Shown: one piece after another, positions 1 through 8,965 of the stretch | Numbering within the stretch: the stretch's first letter is position 1 | Layout of the letters: every line of letters starts with the position of its first letter | Source of the DNA: Thalassovita taeanensis | Lineage (GTDB): Bacteria > Pseudomonadota > Alphaproteobacteria > Rhodobacterales > Rhodobacteraceae | NCBI RefSeq assembly: GCF_900110775.1 | Contig: NZ_FOEP01000004.1 | Location: forward strand, 7,538 to 71,537 | Direction: 5' to 3' | Length of the DNA: 64,000 nucleotides | Position numbers and translations under genes: made by a program | The notes under the pieces: generated by a model | What the model saw: only the letters and a program-made list of their open reading frames with translations | The model's database searches: none | What the model was told of the DNA's origin: nothing

Positions 1-49
1 CCGAAGGCATATTTCTTTCTGCCACACTAAAAAAACGTCACCCATTCTC

Positions 50-400
50 CTAAAATAACGTGAGTTGATCAGGTTTTTCCCGAGTCGGTCCTGACGTTGC
101 CTTGCCATGATAGGATTGCGTGAGTTGGTATTGACGGTCGGTAAAAAAAAGGACCTGAACGTGCCCACTTTCGGGAACGCATGCGCCAACTTTGGCAGCA
201 ATCGCATCGGCTTTTTCTTTTGAATACGCATGTCGTAAATATACAGAAAACTGCACCATCTGAAAACCAAGATCGAGCAAATCGTTGCGAAACTGCGATG
301 CATTCTTGCGTTCTATTTTGGTCAAAACAGGAAGATCGAACAACGCCCAAACCCACATAATACGATACCTCGAAAGTGTTGGAAATTTAAGTTCACTCAT
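50..400 (-). CDS. cas2: CRISPR-associated endonuclease Cas2 (type II)
   Basis: Cas2 is the scaffold subunit of the Cas1-Cas2 spacer integrase. The 116-residue protein has the type II form: after a short basic N-terminus comes the first beta strand MWVWALFDLPV with the conserved Asp22, then a ferredoxin-like body (LLDLGFQMVQFSVYLRH) and a C-terminal strand (VQVLFFTDRQYQL). The open frame extends upstream into cas1, but the start at 400 (MSELKF) overlaps the cas1 stop by a few bases. ATG codons at 409 and 406 are possible alternatives. Overlapping reading frames with cas1 imply translational coupling within a cas9-cas1-cas2 operon. Family assignment is firm; the exact start is inferred. Confidence 0.93.
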   Translation of the reverse strand: MSELKFPTLSRYRIMWVWALFDLPVLTKIERKNASQFRNDLLDLGFQMVQFSVYLRHAYSKEKADAIAAKVGACVPESGHVQVLFFTDRQYQLTQSYHGKATSGPTREKPDQLTLF

Positions 401-1313
401 CGTCATCATCCCCTGATGGCAAAAGCCTGTTCGGGAAAGACAAATCGGGTTTGCCAATTTCAAAACTGTTTGCAAGGCTTTGAGCAAGACGCACAAGCCC
501 CTGAGAGAGCGGCGACATGCCTTGATCGGTCTCAAACTCGGCGCTTAAACAGCCGACCAAAACGCCACGCGCCTCTGGCACGGTTTCGATCCCATCTTTG
601 AGCAGTTTGAGAACACAAAGATCAATTGTGGGACGAAAAGGCTCCATCAGATCATCTGCCAAAACCAAGGGATCTCCGCCACTTCTGTGATGGACCGAAA
701 GGGAGGGATGCAGACCTGCCGCAACAATGGCGCGCGCGGTGGCGGCACGCAGCACGGCATATCCGTAATTTAAGAGGGAGTTTGCCCCTTCAGCCGTTCG
801 ATCCCTCCGAAATTCTTTCCCCAACAACAAAGGCCAATAGGCTTGTGCCGCCTGCCCTTCTCTGTTGTCAGGGTCGCCAGATCGAACGGCAAGCGCCAGT
901 CGTTCAACGCGCTCCGATGGGACGCCCGCACGTTGTAAAACCTCCGCTTGCGCTGCAATTTTATGCCTAACTAGGCGCGCCCAGATTTGTTTGTGCAAAG
1001 GCTGCGACGCTTCAGCCTGCCGGGCCATGCGATAGGCTTGCGTAGAATGACCGGTGAGTGGCAACACAACAGCCGCAGGGGCATAGTTGTCCCCAAGGAT
1101 CATAACGGGCACATTGCGTGCGGCAAGCTGGGCCAAAGCGGTGTTCGACCACATAACGCCTTGCGCCGAAACGAGAACAGCGTCGAGGTCATCAAGTTCT
1201 GCGGTTCCTATTTCAGTGCCTTTTTGGCGCACGGATAGGAAGCCGCGCAATTTATGCACCGCAAGATCATCGCGGCTCAGTTCTAAAATACGTCCAACCA
1301 TTTGGTCCTCCAA
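393..1313 (-). CDS. cas1: CRISPR-associated endonuclease Cas1 (type II)
   Basis: Cas1 is the metal-dependent integrase that inserts new spacers together with Cas2. The 306-residue protein shows the expected catalytic set: Glu152 in REGQAAQAYWP, a His pair at 208-209 in SVHHRSGGDP, and the acidic LADDLMEPFRP stretch (220-227). Length matches type II Cas1 proteins (about 300 residues). It starts 33 bases after the end of cas9 and its stop overlaps the cas2 start, so the three genes form one operon. The C-terminus is a run of four Asp and one Glu, which is unremarkable for the family. Unlike cas9, this gene is intact, so adaptation functions may persist even if interference is lost. Confidence 0.96.
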   Translation of the reverse strand: MEDQMVGRILELSRDDLAVHKLRGFLSVRQKGTEIGTAELDDLDAVLVSAQGVMWSNTALAQLAARNVPVMILGDNYAPAAVVLPLTGHSTQAYRMARQAEASQPLHKQIWARLVRHKIAAQAEVLQRAGVPSERVERLALAVRSGDPDNREGQAAQAYWPLLLGKEFRRDRTAEGANSLLNYGYAVLRAATARAIVAAGLHPSLSVHHRSGGDPLVLADDLMEPFRPTIDLCVLKLLKDGIETVPEARGVLVGCLSAEFETDQGMSPLSQGLVRLAQSLANSFEIGKPDLSFPNRLLPSGDDDDE

Positions 1314-1346
1314 AATAAGGCCCGTCAGGTCGCTTGCCTGTTATTA

Positions 1347-4300
1347 TTATTCCTTCCCATGCGGGATCGTATGCACCCGCCCCAATTCATCAATCCGCAC
1401 ACGCCGCGCCCGGCGGAGGCGAAGCTTATCGAAATTTGCAAAGTCCCACCTAAAGGCATCTTCAGCGTCTTCATGACGCTTCTGCAACGCCCCGGCCTCA
1501 AGTGGGCCGGATAGATAAAAAAGTCGACTACTTGGCGCTAGCCTGACCACACGCTTAATTGCGTTGGAGCCCTGAACAACACTACCTTCCTCGTCATCCC
1601 AATCGAAAAGCTGAATCATATCGTTTTTATGCACCCGCATAACAAACGTTCCATCAGTCCACTTGTCACGCCAAGTCTGAACTTGCCCCGAATTGGCATC
1701 CCAAACGGAAAGTGGGCGCCCCACCCACTTTCCGTCAACCTCGATAAGATCAACACAGGACACCTCACCGGGCGCGAAATATTTATAAGGGTGGCCATTG
1801 ACATCCGATACAGGCCGCACGGTGTCCTCTTTGCGTATGATCCTTAAGCGTCTGTGGCCCGTTTCCTTCCCCCATTTCGCCAACAATTCGGCGCGTAATT
1901 TATCGGCGTCACGCTTGCTCAACCCCGGATCCCGAGATGCAGCCGTCACTGTCAAAACGGAATGACGCAGTTTGACATCCCTGATTTGCCCGATTTCTTT
2001 GGCAGACAGGGACGGTGTTGGTTTGCGCACAACGACATTTCCGATTGTCAAATCAGCTTGATTTTCTGGCACATCTTGGATCAACCCGAAGGCTGTATCC
2101 TCATGCAGTCGACCGCTCGTGCGCGACGGGTTATTTGGATTTGCACTACCATGTTTTGCGCGATGGCTGATGTTCACCCCCTGAACTGCCGCCATCACCT
2201 GATCGCGGTAATTTGGAAAAGGCTCGGGAGGACTGGGCAGAACACGCGACAGTGTTTCGGCTCCAACCGTTCTTGCGTTGTCTTGAAGTCGTTTGATCAT
2301 CGCCCGATCAATCACGCCAATCACAGCGGCATCAATGGCGTGGTGGCGATGATCATCCCGGCTTTTTCGGTTGTGATCCCCAAGGTTCAGCCCCCAGCGG
2401 TGCCGCAACATAGCAGTCATCCGTCCCGGCAGCATCCAGACATGGTTGCGCGCTTTTCCGTCAACATCCTTTTTATCAAACAAGGCTTCGGCATAGGCCC
2501 GTACCACTTTGGCGAGATAGCCGGTGGCATGAAGTTGGCGGTCATCGAAACTCTTCTGCTCTTCAAACACCTCCATGGCGTCAGGCAAGAAACGCCAAGC
2601 CTTATTGCGAGGCAAATGTTTGGTGCGGGCAATCATCGCGCCCTGATCAAAAATCCCACGTTCCGCCGCCTGCCCCGGAGAAAGGTTGGCTTTGCGCCGA
2701 TTTTCGTCACGAAACGCCAGCGTTTTGTTGGCGGGGCTGTCATCAAAGGTCTCGGCAAAGGGAAGGATGTGTTCGATCTCAATCGCATCAGAATGCAATT
2801 CGGCCAAGCTGATCTGACGTCCCGTAAACGGGCCACACCGATCCGCAGGCGTTTTTCCCAACTCTTCCCAAAGGCGCATCGCAAAAACCGATCCCCAACC
2901 CGTTGCCCGGACGCCAATAGACCCTCAGCTTCAAGTTCGTCGCGGAAACGATCATTGCGCTTCTCATTCGCTTTGATCAGCTTAACAACCTCGTCCTTTT
3001 CCTTCGGCGATTTGTTCAAATCCCGCGCCGCCTCGATCACGACTTCGGCAGGTTTGCCGAACTCATGGATCAGCATATTCATCACCCGGCGGAATTGACC
3101 AAGGGCCACATGCACCGTTGGATTGGTGATTTTGCCATACCGTTTGTCATGCGGATCGTCTTCGTTGTTGGTGCCATTGCCCAACATGCGTTGCAGCACA
3201 GGAAGTTCGTTGTAACGCGGCAGGGTTTCCACGCCTTTCTCGGCGCGAAAATCACTGTGGTTGATATCTGCATCGCTCAACAAAGGTGCATGATCCACGG
3301 CATCCGTGAAATCATACCCATGTGTGCGCATCCCATAAACCAAGGCCTCCACCACTTCGCGGCAAAACCGCAAATGCCCGTCAGGAAGGCGCACAGTCTC
3401 CACCGCCTGCGCGGCTTCTGGCTCCAGCCCGAGCGTGTTGGTCAACCAGTCGATCAACACCTCCGGGCTTTCACTTTCGGTCAGATTTTTCAAAATCTCT
3501 TCGCGCAGTTCCGGGGCATAACCACCCCATTGCATGGCAAGGGGGCCGGGCTTTCTCTTGGTACCAAGAAGCACAGCCGCAACCTGATTATAGTGCAGCT
3601 CTTTTAGCCCCCCGTCTTGCAGGTTCAGCTTGTCTTGGCTGCTCAACCCCAAGATCTTTTTCACACCCGTCCACGTCAGTTTTTCACCGCCATTGAGAGT
3701 GTTGAAAAGCACCTGACGTTTCTCAAAATCCACATGAAACTCAGCGCTTTCGCGGATGATCCGCAGATTGCTCAATTGTTGCAGGATCAAAAATGCTTGT
3801 GCGGCGGGGTGCCAGCGTGGCAGGCGATCTTTTTCGGGAAAAAAGGTACAGCGCCCGACAGGGACAGGTTTCAAGGGCCGTTGGTAAAAGATCGTGTAGT
3901 CACGTAGCCTTAACCGCAAATCTTCTGTCAATTCAGGGTGGTATTTTGATTGCTCTTGCCAAATCGCATCGAACTCATCGGTCAACATATCGCGCGTCGG
4001 ATAAAAGTCGTAATGCTTCTCCGCATTTTCCCCCACCGCACGAACCCGAACGCCTTCGCCACTCTGCAACCGCGCCCAAAGATAAGCCCCATATGTCGGC
4101 CACCCACCATCCTCTAGTTTGTCACGAAGCAACTTGTTGGCCGTTTTGATCAGGCCTGTGTCGTCGTCTGGTGCATCGGTTTTTCTGTTGCTTTTAAACC
4201 CTCTATGTTTGGACATATGCCAAAGCGCACGCCCCATTTCGTAAAGGCTCACTTTTTGGGTCGCGGCACGGCTCCTGATCTCATAGGGGGAGGCCAAAAA

Positions 4301-4594
4301 CAGCGCATCGCGGACCGCGCCAACAGGCGGCAACATCTCATGCGCCTCCAAATCGGCCAAGAGTAACTTTCGGCGGACAAGTTTGCGGTCTTGACCTTTT
4401 CTAAGGGAGCGCGGCACCTGCCGTCCCTTTGCATTGGAGTCCCCACTTTGTGGATCTCGACCATCCTCGAAAATGCGAACCCCAAGACGTTCCAGCCTCA
4501 CGGGTCTCTTGTTGCCACCATCAAGTTCAAAAACAGCCCAACCAATTGAGGTCGTTCCAAGGTCAAATGCAAACCGATAATCGGACAAAATCAT
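1347..4594 (-). pseudogene. cas9: Cas9 endonuclease, type II-C, split by a one-base frameshift
   Basis: RNA-guided DNA nuclease; the two reading frames together would make a protein of about 1082 residues, normal for type II-C. The first frame (from 4594, good Shine-Dalgarno AAGGAAAAGG) holds RuvC-I with Asp11 in FDLGTTSIGWAVFEL, the Arg-rich bridge helix (residues 59-80), the recognition lobe and RuvC-II with Glu521 in AEVVIEAARDLN. After residue 572 (GDRFLR) the frame is wrong and runs about 80 nonsense residues to a stop at 2633. Homology resumes at 2879 in another frame as MRLWEELGKTPADRC, then HNH (EIEHILPF, DDSPANKTL), RuvC-III (HHAIDAAVIG) and the C-terminal PAM-interacting part. One missing base near 2880 explains everything. 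Either a real inactivating mutation, a sequencing error beside a T5/G4 run, or rare -1 recoding. Confidence 0.9.
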
Positions 4595-4620
4595 ATCCTT
4601 TTCCTTGACTATTCCTTCGA

Positions 4621-4725
4621 GCTTATGACAGGTTTTAAAAATCTTCTAGCAGAAGAAGCGGCGTGGTCTTTCCCGCGATAAGGTAAATACCACACCATTG
4701 AGGCAGGCTGCGGCCTGCCTCTTTT
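4621..4725 (+). ncRNA. Candidate tracrRNA, divergent from cas9
   Basis: The stretch upstream of cas9 on the opposite strand contains no open frame but has tracrRNA architecture. A candidate anti-repeat (about 4640-4678) is followed by the type II-C signature GATAAGG (4678-4684), a small nexus-like hairpin GGT-AAAT-ACC (4682-4691) and a 9-bp GC-rich terminator hairpin ending in T4. Upstream half GCGTGGTCTTT can alternatively pair with AAATACCACAC. The 5' end is not defined by the sequence, so the given start is approximate. Position next to cas9 is usual for type II loci. The repeat array that would prove the anti-repeat lies outside the window. Confidence 0.65.
4700..4725 (+). terminator. Rho-independent terminator of the tracrRNA
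   Basis: Perfect 9-bp stem GAGGCAGGC / GCCTGCCTC with loop TGCG, followed by TTTT on the plus strand. No T tract follows on the minus strand, which fixes the orientation and supports a short plus-strand transcript ending here. Confidence 0.8.
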
Positions 4726-4805
4726 AAATTTCGCTTTAAACTTGTGGATGTGAGTAGAGTGGCTGTGTCGATAGGCCATAGGTCAATCCTAGGCCTCCTT
4801 CTTCC

Positions 4806-5822
4806 CTACATCGCCGCAATGATCTCCAATTGCCTATGCTCTGACACTGGCAAATAGGAATTGACCGTTGTGGCCAAGTTCTCATGGCCCAAGTTCATCG
4901 ACCACGCCTTGAGTTGTTCCAGAGAGGTGCAAACCTCGTCGCCATGTTTGACCAGCGTTTTGCGGAAACTGTGCGGGGTGAACTCTGGCATTTGAACCAC
5001 AGCAAAGGCGGTGCGGATGATCTCGTTTAACTTGGCGGAACCGCCGTAACCTATGCGGTCCAACCCGATATTGGCAAAGCCTTCCCCCGGTACATAGGCG
5101 ATTTTTGCTTTGGGAAAGAGCGCGTCCGTGGGGCCGAACAGTTTTTCGGTTTTTAGGTATCTGACCCACGCCGCAAAGCAATCGCGATAGGCGGGATCGA
5201 CCGGGAAAAACTGACACCGGAATGTGTTGGCAAATTTGGTGTTCACGTCCCGCCCGTCTTGGAACACCTGCCCGGTCTGCACATTGACGTGTTTGAGTTT
5301 CAAAGACGCCACCGCCCCATCCCGCGCACCGGTCAGCATGAAAAAGGCAAAGAGGGCTTTGTCGCGCTTCTCAAATTCGGTCCCGTTCGGCATCGCCTGA
5401 AACGCATGCGCGCATTGCTGCATCGACGGATAGGGAATGTCGCGTTGGGCATGGGCGACACGGGCGGCTTTCATCGTGTTGTTGAAATATTCCACATCGG
5501 CATAGGTCACGGCCTTTTTGTAGCCCGATTGACTGGCCAGCCAATGAAAGAACGCCTGAACCAAACGCAGGGTTGCATCCACCGTACTGACGCCCAACGG
5601 CTTGCCGGTACGCGCGTTCTTGGCCCGTGCAAGGTGGTCTTTGAAACCAGACGCTTGCAGCCGGTGGAATTTTTTGAACGGCTTGCCATTGGCGCTTTGC
5701 TCAAAACGCCAAATCGCGGCCAGTGCCTTGTCGATGGATTTTTGATCCTGCCCTTTGGCATCGCGCAAATAGAGCGCATAGGCCCATTTGATCCGTTCGT
5801 TGTCTTCAATCCGCTTTGCCAT
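4806..5822 (-). CDS. Tyrosine recombinase / phage-type integrase
   Basis: Site-specific DNA recombinase of 338 residues. The C-terminal catalytic domain carries the tyrosine-recombinase set: Arg167 in TGARDGAVAS, His284 and Arg287 in TPHSFRKT, His313 in LGHENLATT and the nucleophile Tyr323 in VNSYLPV. The N-terminal 120 residues form the core-binding (SAM-like) part. It starts at ATG 5822 after a plausible GGAGCAAT Shine-Dalgarno. It is not closely similar to the second integrase at 7610-8794: it lacks that protein's N-terminal arm-binding domain. It lies right behind the CRISPR locus and in the same orientation as the neighbouring small regulatory genes. Natural substrate site unknown. Confidence 0.92.
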   Translation of the reverse strand: MAKRIEDNERIKWAYALYLRDAKGQDQKSIDKALAAIWRFEQSANGKPFKKFHRLQASGFKDHLARAKNARTGKPLGVSTVDATLRLVQAFFHWLASQSGYKKAVTYADVEYFNNTMKAARVAHAQRDIPYPSMQQCAHAFQAMPNGTEFEKRDKALFAFFMLTGARDGAVASLKLKHVNVQTGQVFQDGRDVNTKFANTFRCQFFPVDPAYRDCFAAWVRYLKTEKLFGPTDALFPKAKIAYVPGEGFANIGLDRIGYGGSAKLNEIIRTAFAVVQMPEFTPHSFRKTLVKHGDEVCTSLEQLKAWSMNLGHENLATTVNSYLPVSEHRQLEIIAAM

Positions 5823-5936
5823 GTGATTGCTCCTTAAAATGGCCGGTTTTGGTGAAATTCAGAGCCATATTCGCGACGTGTTGTGCGGGTCTCTGAAAGT
5901 GATGGTTCACGCTAGGTTTGAAAGGTTCTCTTAGGC

Positions 5937-6356
5937 TCACCGGCTATTGCAGATTGTCACGGATAAGATTTGCGAAAGATCATCGACTTGCGCCCGGCTC
6001 GCGAACTTGGTGCAAGCCCCCTCACAGGTCGCACAGAGCGTCGATAGAACGCCCCTTGTTGGTGTCAGAGGGATGTAATCGACCATGCCGCCATAGGCCG
6101 CGACAGGCCCGCCACAGCGCATGCAGCGGAACTGTTCAAGCGAGAGGGTGAGCTTGGATTTGATGGTGCGCCGATCCAGAAACGCCTTTAGCTCCGCACC
6201 GATAATCAAATGCGGGATTTTGGACGTTAGGACCGGAAGGCCCTCCTTACGCCACCCCCGCACCGTTTGAAGCGACACTTCCAACGCCGTTGCGGCCTGA
6301 TCATAGGTGTATTGGCGGTGAATTTTGACCCGGCGCGATGTGACGCGCTTTGCCAT
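5937..6356 (-). CDS. Small DNA-binding protein: helix-turn-helix plus zinc-ribbon-like CxxC motifs
   Basis: A 139-residue protein not assignable to a named gene. The N-terminus (YDQAATALEVSLQTVRGWRKEG) has the order of a MerR/excisionase-type winged helix, with a typical recognition helix ending in Trp-Arg. The second half has two CxxC pairs (CMRCGG and CATCEGAC), which suggests a structural zinc site. Its start codon overlaps the stop of the upstream gene (TAATG), so the two are translationally coupled. In this setting, between two integrases, a role in excision or in controlling the integrase is a reasonable inference, not something the sequence proves. Confidence 0.75.
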   Translation of the reverse strand: MAKRVTSRRVKIHRQYTYDQAATALEVSLQTVRGWRKEGLPVLTSKIPHLIIGAELKAFLDRRTIKSKLTLSLEQFRCMRCGGPVAAYGGMVDYIPLTPTRGVLSTLCATCEGACTKFASRAQVDDLSQILSVTICNSR

Positions 6357-6568
6357 TAGCTATGCCCACCCACGCCCGGCTCAACCCGGTTGGCTTCGGC
6401 CCATGCGTTCAGATCAACCCCGCGATAGATGATCTTGCGGCCCAGCCGGTAAAACGCCGGACCCATGCCCTTGTGACGCCACTGTGCCAGCTTGTCGCGG
6501 TCGCCGATGAGGTCCAACTCTTTATCGCCAAGGACGTAGGTTCGGTTTTGCTCGAATAGGTTTGGCAT
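6356..6568 (-). CDS. AlpA/excisionase-like helix-turn-helix protein
   Basis: A 70-residue protein. The pattern DLIGDRDKLAQWRHKGMGP followed by AFYRLGRKIIYRGVDLNAW is the helix-turn-helix and wing arrangement of AlpA/Xis-type proteins of integrative elements: a 'read the site, insert helix' segment, then the 'Y-x-LG-x-x-I-x-Y' wing. The frame is open upstream to 6601, but the ATG at 6568 has GGAG seven bases ahead and is preferred. The stop overlaps the start of the next gene (TAATG). Such proteins usually act as directionality factors or as activators of the integrase gene; which applies here is unknown. Confidence 0.8.
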   Translation of the reverse strand: MPNLFEQNRTYVLGDKELDLIGDRDKLAQWRHKGMGPAFYRLGRKIIYRGVDLNAWAEANRVEPGVGGHS

Positions 6569-6664
6569 TTGTTCGCTCCATTTGCAGATGATTGAAGCCA
6601 TCTGGACCGAACCGGGTTGATCTTAAAAGTCTGAGAGAAAGGCCGCTTTCCGAACACAAAAGGT

Positions 6665-7465
6665 CTATTGATCAGAGGCTTTCGAATGCAGTCTCGCAAA
6701 TTGAGACAGAGCGTTTTTGTTGGATGTCACTGTCATATCATCGGCGAGGTAAAGACTGCTAAGCGCGTTTCGAACAGGAGGTTTGAGATCCTCCTCCGTA
6801 ATCTGATCAATGGCCCAGACCGCTGCCCGTTTCACATTGGCCTTGATCTCGAGAACCTTGAACAGCTCCTCTAAAGCCCGCCCAAAATCAGTTGATGGAT
6901 GTCCCCCATCGCGGGATGTTCCAAAAGTAGGTTTTCGGCCTGTCTTGGTGGCGATCGCTCTTGCGAAACGGAGTGCAATGGTTCTCGCATAGTGATTTGG
7001 CGGTCGGCTGTGGCCACTCCAAAACTCAGCTTCCTGATCTCCAAGCTCTTGTTTCCGGTTACGCAAACCATCGACCACATCAAACAACAACATCACGACA
7101 ACAAACGATACCCCGGATTGTCCGGCATTCTTGACGATCAACTCCAAAGCGGTGTTTACTCTATCGCTTTCCGCCCGAACGCGCGCCTTCGCGTCAATAG
7201 AGGCGGCGATACGCACCGCCATTTCCTTGTTCGGAGTATCATCTTCGCGAAACGGGGCCGAAAAAAATCCAAACAGCCCATCTGCTTGCTCAAGTGCAAT
7301 ATCTACGGCTATTTTTTCGGCCAAAAAGTCAGCTTTTGAATCATGTTGGTTCGGCTTGCTGACGTCGAGACCCGCCGACCCGATACCCAGAGCCGCTGTC
7401 GGCACGGAATCATAGAAACGGCTCACAATCTCTCTAATTTTTTCGTCACGCTCTGAGCTATCCAT
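6665..7465 (-). CDS. Hypothetical protein of the integrative element
   Basis: A 266-residue protein I do not recognise. The N-terminal half is acidic and rich in helix-forming residues. A hydrophobic stretch (GVSFVVVMLLFDVVDGL, about residues 118-134) could be a buried helix rather than a membrane span, because it contains charges. The C-terminal half contains TFGTSRDGGHPSTDFGRALEE and a helical tail. There is no signal peptide and no catalytic motif that I can name. Codon use looks AT-richer than in the core genes to the right. It lies between the two small helix-turn-helix genes and the second integrase, in the same direction, so it is probably cargo of the element. No strong Shine-Dalgarno was seen for the ATG at 7465. 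Confidence 0.6.
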   Translation of the reverse strand: MDSSERDEKIREIVSRFYDSVPTAALGIGSAGLDVSKPNQHDSKADFLAEKIAVDIALEQADGLFGFFSAPFREDDTPNKEMAVRIAASIDAKARVRAESDRVNTALELIVKNAGQSGVSFVVVMLLFDVVDGLRNRKQELGDQEAEFWSGHSRPPNHYARTIALRFARAIATKTGRKPTFGTSRDGGHPSTDFGRALEELFKVLEIKANVKRAAVWAIDQITEEDLKPPVRNALSSLYLADDMTVTSNKNALSQFARLHSKASDQ

Positions 7466-7609
7466 CAAAAGCTAAGATAGTCTCGACCTTTCGGCCCTTC
7501 AAGGAATGACTTTCGATTAGTTTCGAATTGGTGCTAGCCGCAAAAGGTCACCAGTTCTCCACCTTACGGCATTTCATTTGCAAAGATTTTTGGCCGCCGC
7601 CCCGCCAGA

Positions 7610-8794
7610 TCAGGCCTTCTCAGCGCCGCCGGAAACATAAACATTCCAGCCCCCGAGCAATTCGCGGCGCCTCTCAATCAAATCAGACCGCGCATAAGCC
7701 CGCTCCACACCCGACCCCACCTTATGTGCCAAGCTCATTTCCGCAACCTCACGCGGCACATTGGCGACCTCAGACGCCCAATCTCGGAAGGTGGACCGGA
7801 ACCCGTGCACAGTGACGCCCTCAACACCCATCCGGCGCAAGAGCATCAACATGGCCATGTTCGACAATGGCTTGTGCCGCTTCTGTCCCTCAAACACATA
7901 CTCCGACTGCATCGCCTTCAACGGCTCAAGGATTGCCAGCATTTCATCACTCAGAGGCACCCTGTGATCATCGCCGGTTTTCATGCGCACCGCCGGACAG
8001 GTCCAAAGCCGTGCCGCAAAATCCAATTCATCCCAGCACATCCCAAGAACCTCCCCCGTGCGCGATCCGGTCAAACAGGTGAACATCAATGCTTTTGCCG
8101 CCATCGCATCGCGGGATTTCAAATCTGCGAAAAAGGCAGGCACTTCTTGCCACTTCATCGCCTTGTGGTGCTTTGGCTTAACCTTCACCTTTGGCAAAAT
8201 CTGACCATCCTTGATCGCCGTGACAGGATTCTCACCCGACCGAAAACCCTTCGACTTCGCCACATCCAAGACAATCTTGATGCGTTGCGCCAAACGCCGC
8301 GCGGTTTCGTGCTTGTCGGTCCAAATCGGGGACAGGCACATCAGCACCTCAGGCTGTTCAATACTATCAATCGGCATGCGCCCGATCTTGGGAAACGCAT
8401 AGTCGCGCAACGTGTTAATCCACTGTTGCCCGTGCTTGACGTTTTTCCATGTCGGCATGCGGTCGATGTGAACCTGTTGAGCGATTTCCTCAAATGTCGG
8501 AATGTCGCGCGCCGCATTGAAACGTGGGTTTAGCCCCTGTTTGGACATGCGGCGATATTCCAACGCCCGGTCCCGCGCTTGGTGCAACGTGACCACATCG
8601 GCACCACCAAGGCCAAAATCCGTCCTCAGAGGCGCGCCTTTGCGATTCTTCTGACCTTTAACCGTAACGCGCACAATCCACCGCCGCGCGCCACCGGGAT
8701 CGACCACAAGATAAAGCCCGTTCCCATCCCCGTGCCGACCCGGCCCTAGGTTCTCCACCAGTTTCTTCGTGAGCTTGCCAGCCAGCGCCGCCAC
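7610..8794 (-). CDS. P4-type tyrosine integrase next to tRNA-Ser
   Basis: Integrase of 394 residues. The N-terminus is the arm-type DNA-binding domain of the P4/CP4 family (GDGNGLYLVVDPGGARRWIV); a core-binding domain follows (about 100-200) and then the catalytic domain with Arg245 in TGSRTGEVLG, His330 and Arg333 in HGFRSTFRDW, His357 in LAHKVG and nucleophile Tyr367 in ERAYARS. It starts with GTG at 8794; no in-frame ATG lies closer. The gene ends up immediately downstream of the 3' end of tRNA-Ser(TGA), the standard arrangement for islands that use the tRNA 3' half as attachment site. It therefore marks the right border of the element that includes the CRISPR region. Confidence 0.95.
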   Translation of the reverse strand: MAALAGKLTKKLVENLGPGRHGDGNGLYLVVDPGGARRWIVRVTVKGQKNRKGAPLRTDFGLGGADVVTLHQARDRALEYRRMSKQGLNPRFNAARDIPTFEEIAQQVHIDRMPTWKNVKHGQQWINTLRDYAFPKIGRMPIDSIEQPEVLMCLSPIWTDKHETARRLAQRIKIVLDVAKSKGFRSGENPVTAIKDGQILPKVKVKPKHHKAMKWQEVPAFFADLKSRDAMAAKALMFTCLTGSRTGEVLGMCWDELDFAARLWTCPAVRMKTGDDHRVPLSDEMLAILEPLKAMQSEYVFEGQKRHKPLSNMAMLMLLRRMGVEGVTVHGFRSTFRDWASEVANVPREVAEMSLAHKVGSGVERAYARSDLIERRRELLGGWNVYVSGGAEKA

Positions 8795-8896
8795 AAATCA
8801 TACCACATTTTATACCACCCAAGGAAAGCATATTGGACAAATCGAAAGAAATCCAACAAAAAGGAAATCTCGTGCAAATGTATGATAAGTAAATGA

Positions 8897-8916
8897 AAAG
8901 GCCGCCCAAGGCGACC
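8897..8916 (-). terminator. Probable terminator downstream of tRNA-Ser
   Basis: On the minus strand GGTCGCC - TTG - GGCGGCC forms a 7-bp stem with one G-U pair, followed by TTTTCATTT. It lies 27 bases past the tRNA 3' end. Confidence 0.5.
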
Positions 8917-8942
8917 TGATCAAATCGGATAAAACTGTTTCG

Positions 8943-8965
8943 TGGCGGAGGAGGTGGGATTCGAA
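8943..8965 (-). other. Predicted attachment site of the integrative element (tRNA-Ser 3' end)
   Basis: Inferred from context only: the P4-type integrase lies about 150 bases from the CCA end of the tRNA gene, and such integrases recombine at the T-arm/acceptor half. The complete tRNA is retained on the chromosomal side. I looked for a second copy of this segment to the left and found none inside the window, so the other border should lie before base 1. Confidence 0.4.

Noticed and set aside
1-49. Possible start of a CRISPR array beyond cas2
   Set aside because: No repeat or spacer unit can be recognised in these few bases; an array is expected further left but is not in the window.
2875-2895. 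Programmed -1 frameshifting as the normal way to make Cas9
   Set aside because: The heptamer G-TTT-TTG is not a good slippery site and I see no clear downstream stimulator; mutation or sequencing error is simpler. Kept only as a side possibility in the cas9 entry.
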